DNA from: Dyella amyloliquefaciens
Lineage (GTDB): Bacteria; Pseudomonadota; Gammaproteobacteria; Xanthomonadales; Rhodanobacteraceae
Direction of reading: 5' to 3'
Assembly: GCF_004296575.1 (NCBI RefSeq)
Contig: NZ_SAYT01000002.1
Location: 423,312 to 487,311, forward strand
DNA length: 64,000 bases
In this document: positions 23,651-33,950 of the stretch, in pieces
How the letters are laid out: the number at the start of each line of letters is the position of its first letter
Position numbering within the stretch: the stretch's first letter is position 1
The notes under the pieces: generated by a model
What the model was told of the DNA's origin: nothing
What the model saw: only the letters and a program-made list of their open reading frames with translations
Databases searched by the model: none
Translations under genes and position numbers: made by a program

Positions 23651-24213
23651 GCCGTCTGCGCATTTTCCAGGACACCCGCCCCGACGCGCCGCTGAGCGTG
23701 TACACCGACCACGCCGAGATCTCCACCGAACTGGCGAAGGCCGGCGTGCGCTTCGAACAGTGGGAGGCGAGCCAGCCGATCGCGCCGGGCGCCAGCCAGG
23801 AAGAAGTGATTGCGGCCTATCGCGCCGACATCGATCGCCTGATGTCCGAGGAGGGCTATCAGGCCGTGGATGTCATCAGCCTCAAGCCGGACCATCCGGA
23901 TCGCGCAACGCTTCGCCAGAAGTTCCTCAGCGAGCACACGCACAGCGAAGACGAGGTGCGGTTCTTTGTCGCCGGCGCTGGCCAGTTCACACTGCACCTT
24001 GGCGACAAGGTCTACGACATCCTGTGCGAACAGGGCGACCTGATCGGCGTGCCTGACGGTACCCGGCACTGGTTCGACATGAGCGAGTCGCCCTACTTCG
24101 TGGCGATCCGCCTGTTCACCAACAAGGACGGCTGGGTCGCGCAGTTCACCGGTGAGGACATCGCCCAGCACTTCCCGCGCATGACGCCCCACGGATCCGC
24201 GAAGGCGGCCTGA
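23647..24213 (+). CDS. mtnD: Acireductone dioxygenase
   Basis: Cupin metalloenzyme, 188 aa. With Fe2+ it gives the 2-keto precursor of methionine; with Ni2+ it gives methylthiopropionate and CO. The metal ligands are visible in [17 protein letters not shown] (two His and Glu) and in [12 protein letters not shown] (third His). Translation is coupled to mtnB by a 4-base overlap. A REPIN-like hairpin 14 bases after the stop separates it from mtnC, which may reduce read-through. Confidence 0.95.
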   Translation: MSRLRIFQDTRPDAPLSVYTDHAEISTELAKAGVRFEQWEASQPIAPGASQEEVIAAYRADIDRLMSEEGYQAVDVISLKPDHPDRATLRQKFLSEHTHSEDEVRFFVAGAGQFTLHLGDKVYDILCEQGDLIGVPDGTRHWFDMSESPYFVAIRLFTNKDGWVAQFTGEDIAQHFPRMTPHGSAKAA

Positions 24214-24227
24214 GCCCATCCAGCCCC

Positions 24228-24300
24228 TGTAGGAGCGCACCCAGTGCGCGATCGGCACCTCCTGTTGCGAGGCCGATCGCGCACTGGATGCGCTCCTACG
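24228..24300. repeat. REPIN-like inverted repeat (locus D)
   Basis: TGTAGGAGCGCACCCAGTGC onward (24228-24255) is mirrored at 24273-24300 with one or two changes (GGATGCGCTCC), leaving a 17-base loop. It sits inside the methionine salvage cluster between mtnD and mtnC. Confidence 0.85.
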
Positions 24301-24376
24301 GTAAAGCGGGCATCGGCCCTCGCCCGCCGCCCCGGCCGAGGTTAAGCTTGGCTGCCCTGCAGACCGGCTTCCCCGC

Positions 24377-25063
24377 ATGACCACCATCCGCGCCATCGTC
24401 ACCGATATCGAGGGCACGACCAGCTCGATCCGTTTCGTCAAGGATGTGCTGTTCCCGTATGCCCGTGAGCGGCTGCCCGCCTTCGTAGAAACCCATGGCG
24501 ACACGCCCGAGGTGCAGCACTGGCTGCATGAAGCGGCCAAGGAAGCCGGCATCGTCGAGGCACCTCGGCAGGAAGTGATCGAGATGCTGCTGCGCTGGAT
24601 CGACGAGGACCGCAAGTCCACGGCGCTCAAGGCCCTGCAGGGCATGATCTGGAAGGACGGCTACGAGAACGGCGACTACCAGGCGCACATGTACCCGGAA
24701 GTGTCCGCCCGGCTGCACGCCTGGCGCGCCGATGGATTGCACCTCTACGTCTACTCCTCCGGCTCCGTCCCCGCGCAGAAGCTGTTCTTCCGCTACAGCG
24801 AGGCAGGCGACCTCACGCCACTGTTCTCCGGTTACTTCGACACCGAGACGGGTCCCAAGCGCGAGCGCGCCTCTTACGAGAAGATCGCCGAGGCCATCGG
24901 CGAGCTGCCGGCGCATATCCTGTTCCTCTCCGACATCGTGGAAGAGCTGGACGCCGCCCAGGCAGCAGGCCTGCATACGGGCTGGCTGTTGCGCGAGCCG
25001 CTCGCGCTGCCCGATGCGCCGCGCCACCCCGCCTACCGCGACTTTGACGCCATCGTTCTCTGA
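24377..25063 (+). CDS. mtnC: Enolase-phosphatase E1 (2,3-diketo-5-methylthio-1-phosphopentane phosphatase)
   Basis: HAD-superfamily bifunctional enzyme of methionine salvage that enolises and dephosphorylates the diketo intermediate, making the acireductone for MtnD; 228 aa. HAD motif I is VTDIEGTTSSIRFV at the N-terminus, motif II is VYSSGSVPAQ, motif III is the GPKRERASYEKIA region, and motif IV is ILFLSDIVEELDAA. It lies 163 bases after mtnD across a repeat, so it may have its own promoter. Confidence 0.94.
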   Translation: MTTIRAIVTDIEGTTSSIRFVKDVLFPYARERLPAFVETHGDTPEVQHWLHEAAKEAGIVEAPRQEVIEMLLRWIDEDRKSTALKALQGMIWKDGYENGDYQAHMYPEVSARLHAWRADGLHLYVYSSGSVPAQKLFFRYSEAGDLTPLFSGYFDTETGPKRERASYEKIAEAIGELPAHILFLSDIVEELDAAQAAGLHTGWLLREPLALPDAPRHPAYRDFDAIVL

Positions 25064-25081
25064 CCCGCCCGAGCTCCCGCC

Positions 25082-26104
25082 ATGCGTATCGCCTTTACTG
25101 CCCTGCTCGCCTTCGCGGCTGGCGTGCTGCTCATGGTGGGACTCACGCGGCATGCCACGTCACCGGCCAACGAACCCGCCGCCGTCGCCAGCCATCCTGC
25201 GACGAGCTCCACCGCCCTGGTTCCCCCCGACAACACCACCGATGAAGAACCGGGTGGCGCCGCCGACAACTGGCCATCGCACGCTCCTTCGCCGGAACAG
25301 GTGATCTATGCCCAGCACGGCATGGTGCGCAAGGCGCTGGACGGGCTGAGCCCACGTGTTGCCGGCCAACCCAACCTCTACGTGGTCGCCTTCGGCGGCG
25401 ACGGTGGCGAGGATGTGTTCCGCAACGAGGCCGAGTACGCCGCCAGGTTTTTCCCGCAGCACTTCGGGACGGCCGCCCATGTGCTGGTGCTGGAGAACAA
25501 TCCGGCCTCGCTGGAACAGCGCCCGCTGGCCTCCTGGAGCAATCTCGAGGCGACGCTCGACGGTCTCGCCGGCACGATGAAGCCGGACGAAGACATCCTG
25601 CTGCTGTACATGACCACGCACGGCGACGAAGACCACAACCTGCTGGTCGACATGGATCCGCTGCCGCTGGACCAGATCGGCGCGCAGGACCTCGCCGACA
25701 TCCTCGACAAGCGCCCGTTCAAATGGAAGGTGGTGGTCGTCAACGCCTGCTATTCGGGCGGATTCGTACCCACGCTCAAGGGCGCCGGCACCCTGGTGAT
25801 CACCGCTGCACGCGCCGACCGCAGTTCGTTCGGCTGCGGCAGCGATTCGGACATCACCTATTTCGGACGAGCGTGGCTGGTCGACGGACTCAACCGCACA
25901 CCGGATTTCATGGAAGCCTTCCGCCAGGCTTCCGATGAAATCGCGCAATGGGAAACCAAGGACAAGCTGACGCCGTCCGAACCGCAGATGAGCGTGGGTT
26001 CGGGTATCGCCGATCAGCTGGCGCAATGGCGCCGCCATGTCGTGCCGGGACCGACCGTTGCGTTCAAGGCCGCCCCATCGGCCCACGCCGCCAGCCTGCA
26101 CTGA
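25082..26104 (+). CDS. C13-family (legumain-type) cysteine peptidase, membrane-anchored or exported
   Basis: 340 aa. An N-terminal hydrophobic segment (about 3-20, FTALLAFAAGVLLMVG) implies export or anchoring, followed by a low-complexity linker. The caspase-like core has the His dyad residue in YMTTHGDEDHN (about 180) and the Cys in VVNACYSGGF (about 223), the pattern of peptidase family C13. It starts 18 bases after mtnC and may share its transcript, though no functional tie is obvious. Bacterial members are poorly characterised; asparaginyl or other specificity cannot be read. Confidence 0.82.
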   Translation: MRIAFTALLAFAAGVLLMVGLTRHATSPANEPAAVASHPATSSTALVPPDNTTDEEPGGAADNWPSHAPSPEQVIYAQHGMVRKALDGLSPRVAGQPNLYVVAFGGDGGEDVFRNEAEYAARFFPQHFGTAAHVLVLENNPASLEQRPLASWSNLEATLDGLAGTMKPDEDILLLYMTTHGDEDHNLLVDMDPLPLDQIGAQDLADILDKRPFKWKVVVVNACYSGGFVPTLKGAGTLVITAARADRSSFGCGSDSDITYFGRAWLVDGLNRTPDFMEAFRQASDEIAQWETKDKLTPSEPQMSVGSGIADQLAQWRRHVVPGPTVAFKAAPSAHAASLH

Positions 26105-26116
26105 AACGATTGCCGC

Positions 26117-27235
26117 TTATGCGGGCACGGGGCTGCGCGCGTGCCAGATCCAGCGCTCCTGGTTGAGCGTCGCCCCCTGTCCTTCGCGAGGAAACAGCAC
26201 GGCGCTGCGGGGCGCCACGCGCAACTCCATGCCCGCGTGCAGGCCACGCCGCGACAAGTCCTCGCTGGCGATATCGGCTTCCAGCGTCTGGTCCAGCGCG
26301 TCGACATGCAATTCCAGGTGCGCGACGCTGCCGGCAAGATAGATATGGCGAAGCTTCGCCTCCCAGGCCGGTTGCGATGAGGGCACGGCCAGGCGCAGCT
26401 GCTCTGGTCGCACATAGGCCACCGCTTCGGTGAACCGCCCCTGCCACGGATCGCCATCCGGCATCCAGCCGCCAGCGGAGAGACGATCGCCGTTGCGCCG
26501 GACGAGGAAGCGATTGACCTTGCCGATGAACTCGCACACGAACGGCGTCGCCGGTTGCTGGTAGATCACTTCCGGCGAACCGACCTGCTCCACGCGACCG
26601 TTGTTCATCACGGCCACGCGATCGGCCAGCTCCAGTGCCTCTTCCTGGTCGTGGGTGACGAAAACCGTAGTCAGCTCCAGCTCCTCGTGCAACTCGCGCA
26701 ACCAGCGACGCAACGTGACGCGGACCTGCGCATCCAGCGCGCCGAATGGCTCGTCCAGCAGCAGCATGTCGGGCTCCACTGCCAGCGCACGCGCCAGCGC
26801 CACGCGCTGACGCTGGCCGCCCGACAGCTGCGCGGGATAACGGCGGCCGAGGTCATCCAGTTGCACGCGCTTGAGCAGGCGCTCCACGCGCTCGCGAATC
26901 ACCGCTCGGGATGGCCGCTTGCGCCAGGGGCGCACGCGCAGGCCGAAGGCGATGTTCTCGAGCACGGTGAGGTGGCGAAACAGCGCGTAGTGCTGGAACA
27001 CCATGCCAATGTTGCGCTCACGTGCGGTGGTGGCGAGGAAATCCTTGCCGTCCTTCAGCACGCTGCCCGTGTCGGGATAGTCCAGTCCGGCAAGGATGCG
27101 CAACAGGGTCGTCTTGCCCGAGCCTGACGGACCCAGCAGTGCCAGGAATTCCCCTGGCGCGATGCTCAGGCTGACATCGTCCAGCGCCTGGTACTCGGCG
27201 AAACGTCGATTCAGATGGGACAACTCGAGTGTCAT
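26117..27235 (-). CDS. cysA: Sulfate/thiosulfate ABC transporter, ATP-binding protein
   Basis: 372 aa. Walker [13 protein letters not shown] is near residue 35, the signature [15 protein letters not shown] near 138, and Walker [33 protein letters not shown] carries the H-loop. The C-terminal third is the regulatory TOBE domain. It is the last gene of sbp-cysT-cysW-cysA and energises sulfate uptake. It converges with the C13 peptidase gene, 12 bases apart, with no clear terminator between. Confidence 0.95.
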   Translation of the reverse strand: MTLELSHLNRRFAEYQALDDVSLSIAPGEFLALLGPSGSGKTTLLRILAGLDYPDTGSVLKDGKDFLATTARERNIGMVFQHYALFRHLTVLENIAFGLRVRPWRKRPSRAVIRERVERLLKRVQLDDLGRRYPAQLSGGQRQRVALARALAVEPDMLLLDEPFGALDAQVRVTLRRWLRELHEELELTTVFVTHDQEEALELADRVAVMNNGRVEQVGSPEVIYQQPATPFVCEFIGKVNRFLVRRNGDRLSAGGWMPDGDPWQGRFTEAVAYVRPEQLRLAVPSSQPAWEAKLRHIYLAGSVAHLELHVDALDQTLEADIASEDLSRRGLHAGMELRVAPRSAVLFPREGQGATLNQERWIWHARSPVPA

Positions 27236-27244
27236 CCGGTGTCC

Positions 27245-28108
27245 TCAATGCCCGCCAGGTGCGTGCGCGGCGATTTCGTCACCATAGCGCCATTCCAGCA
27301 GGGTTTTCACGGCCAGCGTAAGCAGGGCGAGCAAGGCCAGCAGCGAAGCTACGGCGAACGCACCCACATAATCGTATTCGTTGTAGCGCATCTCCACTTC
27401 CAGCGGCATCGTGGTGGTGAGTCCACGGATATGGCCGGATACCACGGAGACGGCGCCGAATTCGCCCATCGCGCGCGCATTGCACAGCAGCACGCCGTAG
27501 AGCAGCGCCCAGCGGATATTGGGCAAGGTGACGCGGAAGAACATCTGCCAGCCGCTGGCGCCCAGCACGCGCGCCGCCTCTTCCTCCTCGCTGCCCTGCG
27601 CTTCCATCAAGGGAATAAGCTCGCGCGCCACGAATGGCAGCGTGATGAAGATCGTCGCCAGCACCAGGCCCGGCACCGCATAGATGACCTTGATGCCGTG
27701 CGCCTCCATCCACGGACCGAACCAGCCCTGCGCACCGAACAACAGCACATAGACCAGGCCCGAAATCACCGGGGACACCGAAAACGGCAGGTCGATGAAG
27801 GCGCCGAGCAGGGTCTTGCCGCGGAACTCGAATCGCGTCATCGCCCAAGCGGCGGCGATGCCGAAGACCACGTTGAGCGGCACCGCGATCACCGCCACCA
27901 GCAGAGTCAGCCTGATCGCGGAACGTGCTTCCGGCTGCCGAATGGCTTCGAGGTAAGGCGTCAGACCCTCGCGAAATGCTTCCGCAAACACGGTGGCCAA
28001 CGGCAGCAGCAGGAACGCGACCAGGAAGGCCAGCGCCAGCAGGATCAACGCGACATGCGCGAGGCGGCGCGGCCAGCGGGCGGAGCGCGAGCGCTTGCGT
28101 CCGCTCAT
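27245..28108 (-). CDS. cysW: Sulfate ABC transporter permease CysW
   Basis: Inner-membrane permease, 287 aa from [15 protein letters not shown] at 28108, a positively charged cytoplasmic start. It has about six helices and the BPD permease loop [20 protein letters not shown] that docks on CysA. GFGI-like and [14 protein letters not shown] segments are typical of CysW. The start overlaps the cysT stop (ATGA). The frame is open far upstream inside cysT but without family similarity. Confidence 0.94.
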   Translation of the reverse strand: MSGRKRSRSARWPRRLAHVALILLALAFLVAFLLLPLATVFAEAFREGLTPYLEAIRQPEARSAIRLTLLVAVIAVPLNVVFGIAAAWAMTRFEFRGKTLLGAFIDLPFSVSPVISGLVYVLLFGAQGWFGPWMEAHGIKVIYAVPGLVLATIFITLPFVARELIPLMEAQGSEEEEAARVLGASGWQMFFRVTLPNIRWALLYGVLLCNARAMGEFGAVSVVSGHIRGLTTTMPLEVEMRYNEYDYVGAFAVASLLALLALLTLAVKTLLEWRYGDEIAAHAPGGH

Positions 28109-28929
28109 GCGGCACGCTCCGCCCAGCGATTGCTCCAGCGCTGGAGCAAGGAAACGATCACCAGCAACACGAAGGAAAGCAGCAGCAGCGCCACGCCCAG
28201 CGCGGCGGCACCGGCGTAGTCGAACTGTTCCAGTTTCTGCACGATCAGCAGCGGCGCGATTTCCGACTTCATCGGAATATTGCCGGCGATGAAGATCACC
28301 GAACCGTATTCGCCCACCGCACGCGCGAGCGCCAGGGCGAAACCGGTGAGCAGTGTGGGCGCGAGCATCGGCAGAATCACGCGGAAGAAGGTCTGCCAGC
28401 GCTGCGCGCCCAGGCTCTCGGCCGCCTCTTCCACGTCGCGCTCGAGCGAGGCCAGCACCGGTTGCAGCGTGCGCACCACGAACGGGAAGCCGACGAACAC
28501 CATCGCCACCAACACACCGACGGGCGTATAGGCGACCTTGATGCCCAGCGGCTCCAGCCATCGGCCCAACCATCCGTTGGGCGCATACAGCGTGGTGAGC
28601 GCGATACCCGCCACGGCCGTGGGCAAGGCGAATGGCAGATCGACCAGGGCATCGAACAGACGCCGGCCCGGGAAGCGATAGCGCACCAGTACCCAACCAA
28701 CCAGCAGTCCCACCACCGCATTGATGGATGCCGCCATCACCGCGCCGAGCAGGCTGAGCCGCAAGGCAGCCAGCGTCCGCGGACCAGACAGCAGATGGAT
28801 CAGTCCGTGCAGGCCGATTCCGGTGGCTTTCCATGCCAGTGCCGCCAGCGGCAGCAGGACGATCAATCCCAGATAGGTCAACGCATAGCCGAAGCTGATG
28901 CCGAAACCTGGTAGCACCCGCCGTCGCAT
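28105..28929 (-). CDS. cysT: Sulfate ABC transporter permease CysT
   Basis: Partner permease of CysW, 274 aa from [20 protein letters not shown] at 28929. It has six predicted helices, [20 protein letters not shown] as in CysT/CysU, and the coupling loop [34 protein letters not shown] near the C-terminus is also characteristic. It begins 4 bases after the sbp stop and overlaps cysW, so the whole transporter is tightly coupled. Confidence 0.94.
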   Translation of the reverse strand: MRRRVLPGFGISFGYALTYLGLIVLLPLAALAWKATGIGLHGLIHLLSGPRTLAALRLSLLGAVMAASINAVVGLLVGWVLVRYRFPGRRLFDALVDLPFALPTAVAGIALTTLYAPNGWLGRWLEPLGIKVAYTPVGVLVAMVFVGFPFVVRTLQPVLASLERDVEEAAESLGAQRWQTFFRVILPMLAPTLLTGFALALARAVGEYGSVIFIAGNIPMKSEIAPLLIVQKLEQFDYAGAAALGVALLLLSFVLLVIVSLLQRWSNRWAERAA

Positions 28930-28933
28930 CAGA

Positions 28934-29935
28934 TCAGTTTCCTGCGCCCAGCTGGTCGAAGATCGCGCCCTCGGCAAAGAACTTCGCCTGGGCCTGGCGC
29001 CAGTCTCCAAACACTTCGTTGATGGTGAACGTATGCGTCGCGGGGAACTGGCTCGCGTAACGCGCGGCGACATCCTGCGCGCGCGGGCGGTAGTAGTTCT
29101 TCGCCGCGATCTCCTGGCCCTGCGGCGAATAGAGGAACTGCACATAGGCGTCCGCGACGGCGCGCGTGCCGTGCTTCTCTGCATTCGCATCGACCACGGA
29201 CACCGGTGGCTCGGCGAGGATGGTCACCGACGGCACCACGATCTCGAACTTGTCCTTGCCCAGCTGTCGCTGAGCGAGCAGCGCCTCGTTTTCCCACGCG
29301 ATCAGCACATCGCCGATGCCGCGCTGCGCGAAGGTATTGGTGGCGCCGCGCGCACCGGTGTCGAGCACTGGCACGTGCTTGTACAACTCCTGCACGTACG
29401 CCTTTGCCTTGGCTTCGTTACCGCCCGGCTGCTTCAACGCGTAGCCCCAGGCGGCCAGGAAATTCCAGCGTGCGCCACCGGACGATTTCGGATTGGGCGT
29501 CACCACCTGCACGCCGGGACGTACCAGGTCGGCCCAGTCCTTGATGCCCTTGGGATTGCCCTTGCGCACCAGGAACACGATGGCGGAGGTGTAAGGCGAC
29601 GCGTTTTCTGGCAGACGCTTCTGCCAGTCCCTGGCCACCAGGCCACGATCGGCCAGCGCATCGATGTCGTAGGCCAGCGCGAGCGTCACCACGTCGGCCG
29701 GCAGACCGTCGACCACAGAGCGCGCCTGCTTGCCGGAGCCACCGTGTGACATCTGGATGGTTACGCTGTCGCCGTGCTGGGCCTTCCACTGCGCGGCGAA
29801 GGCGCTGTTGATGTCGCGATACAGCTCGCGCGTCGGATCGTAGGAGGCATTGAGCAGGGTGACGTCCTTGGCCATCACCGTAGCGGCCAGCACGGTGCCG
29901 GCCACTGCGATCAAGAACGGGATGAACTTCCTCAT
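28934..29935 (-). CDS. sbp: Periplasmic sulfate-binding protein
   Basis: Captures sulfate for the CysTWA transporter; 333 aa. The start at 29935 has AGGAGAGG just upstream and opens a Sec signal ([24 protein letters not shown]). The mature protein has [30 protein letters not shown] and [20 protein letters not shown], conserved around the buried sulfate. It is first in the minus-strand operon, so the promoter should lie in the 125-base gap upstream, where a palindrome is found. Sulfate versus thiosulfate preference is not decided. Confidence 0.94.
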   Translation of the reverse strand: MRKFIPFLIAVAGTVLAATVMAKDVTLLNASYDPTRELYRDINSAFAAQWKAQHGDSVTIQMSHGGSGKQARSVVDGLPADVVTLALAYDIDALADRGLVARDWQKRLPENASPYTSAIVFLVRKGNPKGIKDWADLVRPGVQVVTPNPKSSGGARWNFLAAWGYALKQPGGNEAKAKAYVQELYKHVPVLDTGARGATNTFAQRGIGDVLIAWENEALLAQRQLGKDKFEIVVPSVTILAEPPVSVVDANAEKHGTRAVADAYVQFLYSPQGQEIAAKNYYRPRAQDVAARYASQFPATHTFTINEVFGDWRQAQAKFFAEGAIFDQLGAGN

Positions 29936-29984
29936 GGCCTCTCCTGCGACGGCACGAACGACCAGCGTATCGGGCCCATGTGCG

Positions 29985-30000
29985 ATTGCGAAATCGCAAT
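29985..30000. promoter_or_regulatory. Palindrome upstream of the sulfate transporter operon
   Basis: ATTGCGA-AA-TCGCAAT, 7-bp perfect arms, lies 50-65 bases upstream of the sbp start. Position and symmetry suit an operator for sulfur-limitation control, but it does not match a site I know. Confidence 0.4.
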
Positions 30001-30060
30001 ATGGCATATCCTCATGGCTGCGCCATGCGCGAAATCAGCGCAATATCCGGGGCCACCGGC

Positions 30061-31464
30061 TCAGGAACCTTCGCTGGCGCTGTCGCAGGATGCATCCGTC
30101 GTACCCACCTCGACCAGTTGCGTCGCCAGGCGATGGGCCGCAGCCCGGATTTCCGGCATGGCCGTACATTCCCACAGGTTGCCGCGAAGCAGCGAGCCGA
30201 TCGCATACAGGCCGCGCCGCGCTGCGCCATCGGCATCGAGCAACTGGCCATCCGCGCCAGCCGATACCCCCAGCTGGAGCGGATCGGCCACCGCCAATCC
30301 ATCACGCAGCAACTGGGCGAGTAGCTCGTGGGCGCCATACGCGACGGCCGTGTCCAGCCCGGTCGCCTGGATCACCAGGTCCGCCTCGATCGTGGCCACC
30401 AGCTGGGTCGCTCGTTCACGCAGCGTGAGTTGCAACGGCGACGTACCGTCCACGTCGAGTACCCGTGACGCGAGCACCTGCAACCTGCCCTCTTCCTGCA
30501 GCTGGTAGATCGCCTCGCCGGAAGCGGGTGCCAAGCGATGCCGCGCGGCCTCCCAGATCCAGCGCGCATGGCGCAGGAACTGGCGACGCTGCGTATGCGT
30601 CAGGCGTTGCCACAGCAAGGCATTGATCGGACGCATGCCGTCGATGATGCTGCGCCAGTCTGTTTCGGATGCATTCGCGATGGCCCGACGCACCAGCCGC
30701 AACATGGCCGCCGGACCGTCGCTGGCCAGCAACGCCTGGTTGAGTTCGTCCTGCTGCGCATACGGACCAAGCGGCAGCGCGGAGTGCCTGAAGGGCCACA
30801 AGCCATGCCGCGAAACGGCCAGCAGCTCGGCATGCGGCCAGCGCGCGGCAGCCGACAGCAAGGTATCCACCGCCGTAAGCCCGGTGCCGATCACCACGAC
30901 GCGCCGCGGCGGCCTCGGGTACCGATCCAGCCGCCACGGATCCAGTTCGTAGGCGCCGCCGGCCAGCGCCGTGGTCGATACCGTGCGCAATGGACGCTGC
31001 GACAGCGAACCGATCGCCAGCACCACCTGCGATACATCGAGCCAACGATCGGCGCCAACGCGCACGGCGTAACCGCCCTCGGCGCGCGCCATCACTTCGC
31101 GCGCGCTGCCGGGATGGATCCGAAAACTGCGCCCCGCTCGCCGGGCCGCGTCGATGCGCGCGCCCACCTGCGCCTGGATGAAATCGCCGAAGAGGCGGCG
31201 CGGCAGGAAATCCGTGCCTTTCACCTGACCCAGCTGGCGCGATGCGTGCTGGATGAAATCATCGCCATGCTCGTGAAACACGCCCATGCCGGCCGCGCGC
31301 ACATTCAGCAGATGACGATCGTCGCCGGTGGCATAGGCCACGCCACGCCCGGGCGCCTGCTGGCCGACGATCCAATGCACCGTTCCCGCGTCATAGCGCG
31401 CAAGCAGCTCGCCAAAGGCGGCCGCGCCCGCTGCTCCTCCACCGATCACCGCGATATCAGCCAT
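30061..31464 (-). CDS. FAD/NAD(P)-binding oxidoreductase-like protein
   Basis: 467 aa from MADIAVIGGGAAGAAAFGEL at 31464, which has GAGGAG six bases upstream. The N-terminal Rossmann dinucleotide motif GGGAAG and the following GRGVAYATGDDRHLLNVRA match the FAD-NAD(P)-binding (NAD_binding_9) family. A second glycine-rich segment VVVIGTGLTAVDTLL is in the middle, and LVIQATGLDTAV near the C-terminus. Members are often linked to hydroxylation or sulfur/selenium chemistry but are mostly uncharacterised. It shares direction with, and lies upstream of, the sulfate operon by 125 bases; a functional link is only suggestive. Confidence 0.8.
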   Translation of the reverse strand: MADIAVIGGGAAGAAAFGELLARYDAGTVHWIVGQQAPGRGVAYATGDDRHLLNVRAAGMGVFHEHGDDFIQHASRQLGQVKGTDFLPRRLFGDFIQAQVGARIDAARRAGRSFRIHPGSAREVMARAEGGYAVRVGADRWLDVSQVVLAIGSLSQRPLRTVSTTALAGGAYELDPWRLDRYPRPPRRVVVIGTGLTAVDTLLSAAARWPHAELLAVSRHGLWPFRHSALPLGPYAQQDELNQALLASDGPAAMLRLVRRAIANASETDWRSIIDGMRPINALLWQRLTHTQRRQFLRHARWIWEAARHRLAPASGEAIYQLQEEGRLQVLASRVLDVDGTSPLQLTLRERATQLVATIEADLVIQATGLDTAVAYGAHELLAQLLRDGLAVADPLQLGVSAGADGQLLDADGAARRGLYAIGSLLRGNLWECTAMPEIRAAAHRLATQLVEVGTTDASCDSASEGS

Positions 31465-31761
31465 CACTCGCTCCTCGGACTGCGGGCACAAAACTCGGCT
31501 ATCCGTGGATAACGGATCAACCGGTGACTTTCCCCTCGCTCGAACCCGCAGGTGAAAACGGCCTTCACGTCATCGACCCGGCGGGACCATGTTTCGTCCT
31601 GCCGAACCCCGTGCGGACGGCACCAGTGCCATCGATATCGGGCCATCCCGATGCATTCGCCTGCGTGATGCAGAATCAAACACAGAAGCCGTTAAGGTGG
31701 CGCTAGCCCTTCGTCGACTAGCAGCGGCCCACATTCCCGGGAGGTTATGAGGCGTGCGGAA

Positions 31762-32394
31762 TCAGTGTGCGCTGCGCTCTGCATGTCGCTGTGCCAGCAC
31801 GGCGGCGACATCGTCGAGGCCGAGGCCGCGGGCGCGCAAGGTCACCAGCAGGTGGAACACGAGATCAGCGGCTTCACCCAGCAGGGCGGCATCATCCTGC
31901 GCCACTGCGGCGAGCGCTGTCTCGACCCCCTCCTCGCCCACCTTCTGCGCCATGCGGCGGATACCGTCCTCGAACAGGCGCGTCGTGTAACTGCCCTCGG
32001 GACGCTCCGCATACCGGCGTGCCACCAGTGCATCCAGCTCGGCAAGAAACCCCGCCGCCGGGCGTACGTCGTCACCAAAGCAACTGCTGGTGCCTTTGTG
32101 GCAGGTGGGGCCATGCGGGTCGGCCTGCACCAGCAAGGTATCGGCATCGCAGTCGACGCGGATCGACTTGAGCGCGAGCACGTTGCCCGATGATTCACCC
32201 TTGGTCCACAGGCGCTGCTTGCTGCGGCTGTAAAACGTCACATGGCCTGTGGCCTGCGTCGTCACCAGCGCATTGGCATTCATGTAGCCCAGCATCAACA
32301 CCTCGCCGGTGAGCCAGTGCTGCACGACGGCAGGGAGCAGTCCGGCACCTTTGGACCAGTCGAGCTGGATCGGATCGAGGAGGGTCGAAGTCAT
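31762..32394 (-). CDS. hisIE: Bifunctional phosphoribosyl-AMP cyclohydrolase / phosphoribosyl-ATP pyrophosphatase
   Basis: Steps 2 and 3 of histidine synthesis in one 210-aa chain. The HisI part (about 1-115) has [30 protein letters not shown] and the Zn-binding VDCDADTLL and GPTCHKG. The HisE part (about 120-205) has [18 protein letters not shown] and [16 protein letters not shown]. It is the last gene of the operon, 63 bases after hisF. About 300 bases downstream (31465-31761) hold no convincing gene. Confidence 0.96.
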   Translation of the reverse strand: MTSTLLDPIQLDWSKGAGLLPAVVQHWLTGEVLMLGYMNANALVTTQATGHVTFYSRSKQRLWTKGESSGNVLALKSIRVDCDADTLLVQADPHGPTCHKGTSSCFGDDVRPAAGFLAELDALVARRYAERPEGSYTTRLFEDGIRRMAQKVGEEGVETALAAVAQDDAALLGEAADLVFHLLVTLRARGLGLDDVAAVLAQRHAERSAH

Positions 32395-32457
32395 CTTGAA
32401 TGTCCGGAATCGAAAGATGTTGTCGGCTCGCGTGAAGCGATGTGCGAAGCGTCGCTG

Positions 32458-33228
32458 CTAGGGTCGAACGGTCACGCCCCACGCCGTGAGCGACTGCTTC
32501 AAGGCGGGGATGGCGATGGCACCGGAATGAAAGACGCTGGCTGCCAGCGCACCGTCGACGTCGGATTGCGTGAAGGCATCGCGGAAGTGCTCCGGGGCAC
32601 CGGCGCCGCCCGAAGCGATCAGCGGCACATTGCACAGCGCGCGCACGACCGACAGCTGCTCCAGGTCGTAACCTTGCCGCACGCCATCGCTGCCCATGCA
32701 GTTGAGCACGATCTCACCTGCTCCGCGCTGTTGCGCCTCCACCACCCAGTCCAGCGTGCGGCGCGGCAACGCCTGCGTGCGGGTCGGATCGCCGGTGTAC
32801 TGGCGCACACGCCATTCGCCGTCGGCATCACGCAGGCTGTCCACACCCACCACCACGCACTGCACGCCGAAGGCGGCCGCGAGTTCACCGATCAGCTCGG
32901 GACGCTCCAGCGCGGGCGAGTTGACCGAAATCTTGTCGGCGCCCGCATGCAACACGGCACGAGCCTCATCGACGCTGCGGATGCCACCCGCGACGCAGAA
33001 CGGAATATCGATGACGCGCGCCACGCGCTCCACCCAGCCACGATCAACGCTACGCCCTTCGGGGCTGGCGGTGATGTCGTAGAACACCAGTTCGTCCGCG
33101 CCTTCGTCGCGATAGCGCAGCGCGAGATCCACGATCTCGCCCATCACGACGTGGTCGCGAAACCGGACGCCTTTCACGACCTGGCCGTCACGCACGTCCA
33201 GGCAGGGAATGATGCGACGACTCAGCAT
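32458..33228 (-). CDS. hisF: Imidazole glycerol phosphate synthase, cyclase subunit
   Basis: TIM barrel cyclase that uses ammonia from HisH to form IGP and AICAR; 256 aa. The start at 33228 ([20 protein letters not shown]) is the family N-terminus, with the catalytic Asp in CLDV and a second in VVVGVDSL. Phosphate-binding GGI and SGGAGAPEH motifs are present. It overlaps hisA by 7 bases. AICAR made here returns to purine synthesis, where PurF (also in the window) starts. Confidence 0.97.
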   Translation of the reverse strand: MLSRRIIPCLDVRDGQVVKGVRFRDHVVMGEIVDLALRYRDEGADELVFYDITASPEGRSVDRGWVERVARVIDIPFCVAGGIRSVDEARAVLHAGADKISVNSPALERPELIGELAAAFGVQCVVVGVDSLRDADGEWRVRQYTGDPTRTQALPRRTLDWVVEAQQRGAGEIVLNCMGSDGVRQGYDLEQLSVVRALCNVPLIASGGAGAPEHFRDAFTQSDVDGALAASVFHSGAIAIPALKQSLTAWGVTVRP

Positions 33229-33950
33229 GCCAGGGCCTCCTGCACGGTAAAGCGCCCTTCGAGCAGTGCGCGACCGAGGATCACGCCTTTCGCGCCGGCT
33301 TCTCGCGCCGCACGAATGTCTTCCAGCGAACGCACGCCGCCGGACGCCTGCACCGCCAGGCTCGGCACTGTCGCGGCTAGGTGGCGATACAAGTCCAGGT
33401 TGAAACCGGCAAGCATGCCGTCGCGGTGAATGTCCGTGCACAACAGGTGTTGCGCACCCTGGGTTGCGTACCACGGTGCCAGCTCGTCCAGCGTGCGCGC
33501 TTCCGTTTCGGTCCAGCCTGCGCTGGGAAGGCGCCATGCGCCATCCTGCTGCAGGGTATCCAGTGCCAGGGTGATGCGCTCGGCGCCGCGGACGGAAAGC
33601 CATCCGGCCACAAGCTCCGGTTCGCGAATGGCCAAACTGCCGACCACGACGCGCGATACGCCCGCATCGAACAAACGCTGCATGTCCGCTTCGGAGCGCA
33701 CGCCTCCGCCCGCCTGGATGCTCATGCCATCGCGGGCGATCGATTCGATCACGGCGAGGTTCTCCAGGCTGCCACCGCGAGCACCATCCAGGTCGACCAT
33801 ATGCAGCCATTCGGCGCCGGCCTGTGCATAGCTGCCCGCCAGCGCACGCGGGTCGAACTCATAGGTGGTCTGCTGCGCATAGTCGCCCTGCTTCAGGCGC
33901 ACTACGCGGCCACTGCGCAGATCGATGGCGGGAATGACGGTGAAGTTCAT
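33222..33950 (-). CDS. hisA: ProFAR isomerase (HisA)
   Basis: Isomerises ProFAR to PRFAR in histidine synthesis; 242 aa TIM barrel sharing ancestry with HisF. The start at 33950 ([19 protein letters not shown]) has the catalytic Asp in AIDL, and the second in [18 protein letters not shown] and [12 protein letters not shown] are the two phosphate motifs. The start overlaps the hisH stop (ATGA). Confidence 0.97.
   Translation of the reverse strand: MNFTVIPAIDLRSGRVVRLKQGDYAQQTTYEFDPRALAGSYAQAGAEWLHMVDLDGARGGSLENLAVIESIARDGMSIQAGGGVRSEADMQRLFDAGVSRVVVGSLAIREPELVAGWLSVRGAERITLALDTLQQDGAWRLPSAGWTETEARTLDELAPWYATQGAQHLLCTDIHRDGMLAGFNLDLYRHLAATVPSLAVQASGGVRSLEDIRAAREAGAKGVILGRALLEGRFTVQEALAC

Noticed and set aside
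31464..31679. 71-codon minus-strand frame upstream of the FAD-binding gene
   Set aside because: No ribosome site or motif; Cys/His/Arg-rich noise; it is probably promoter sequence.
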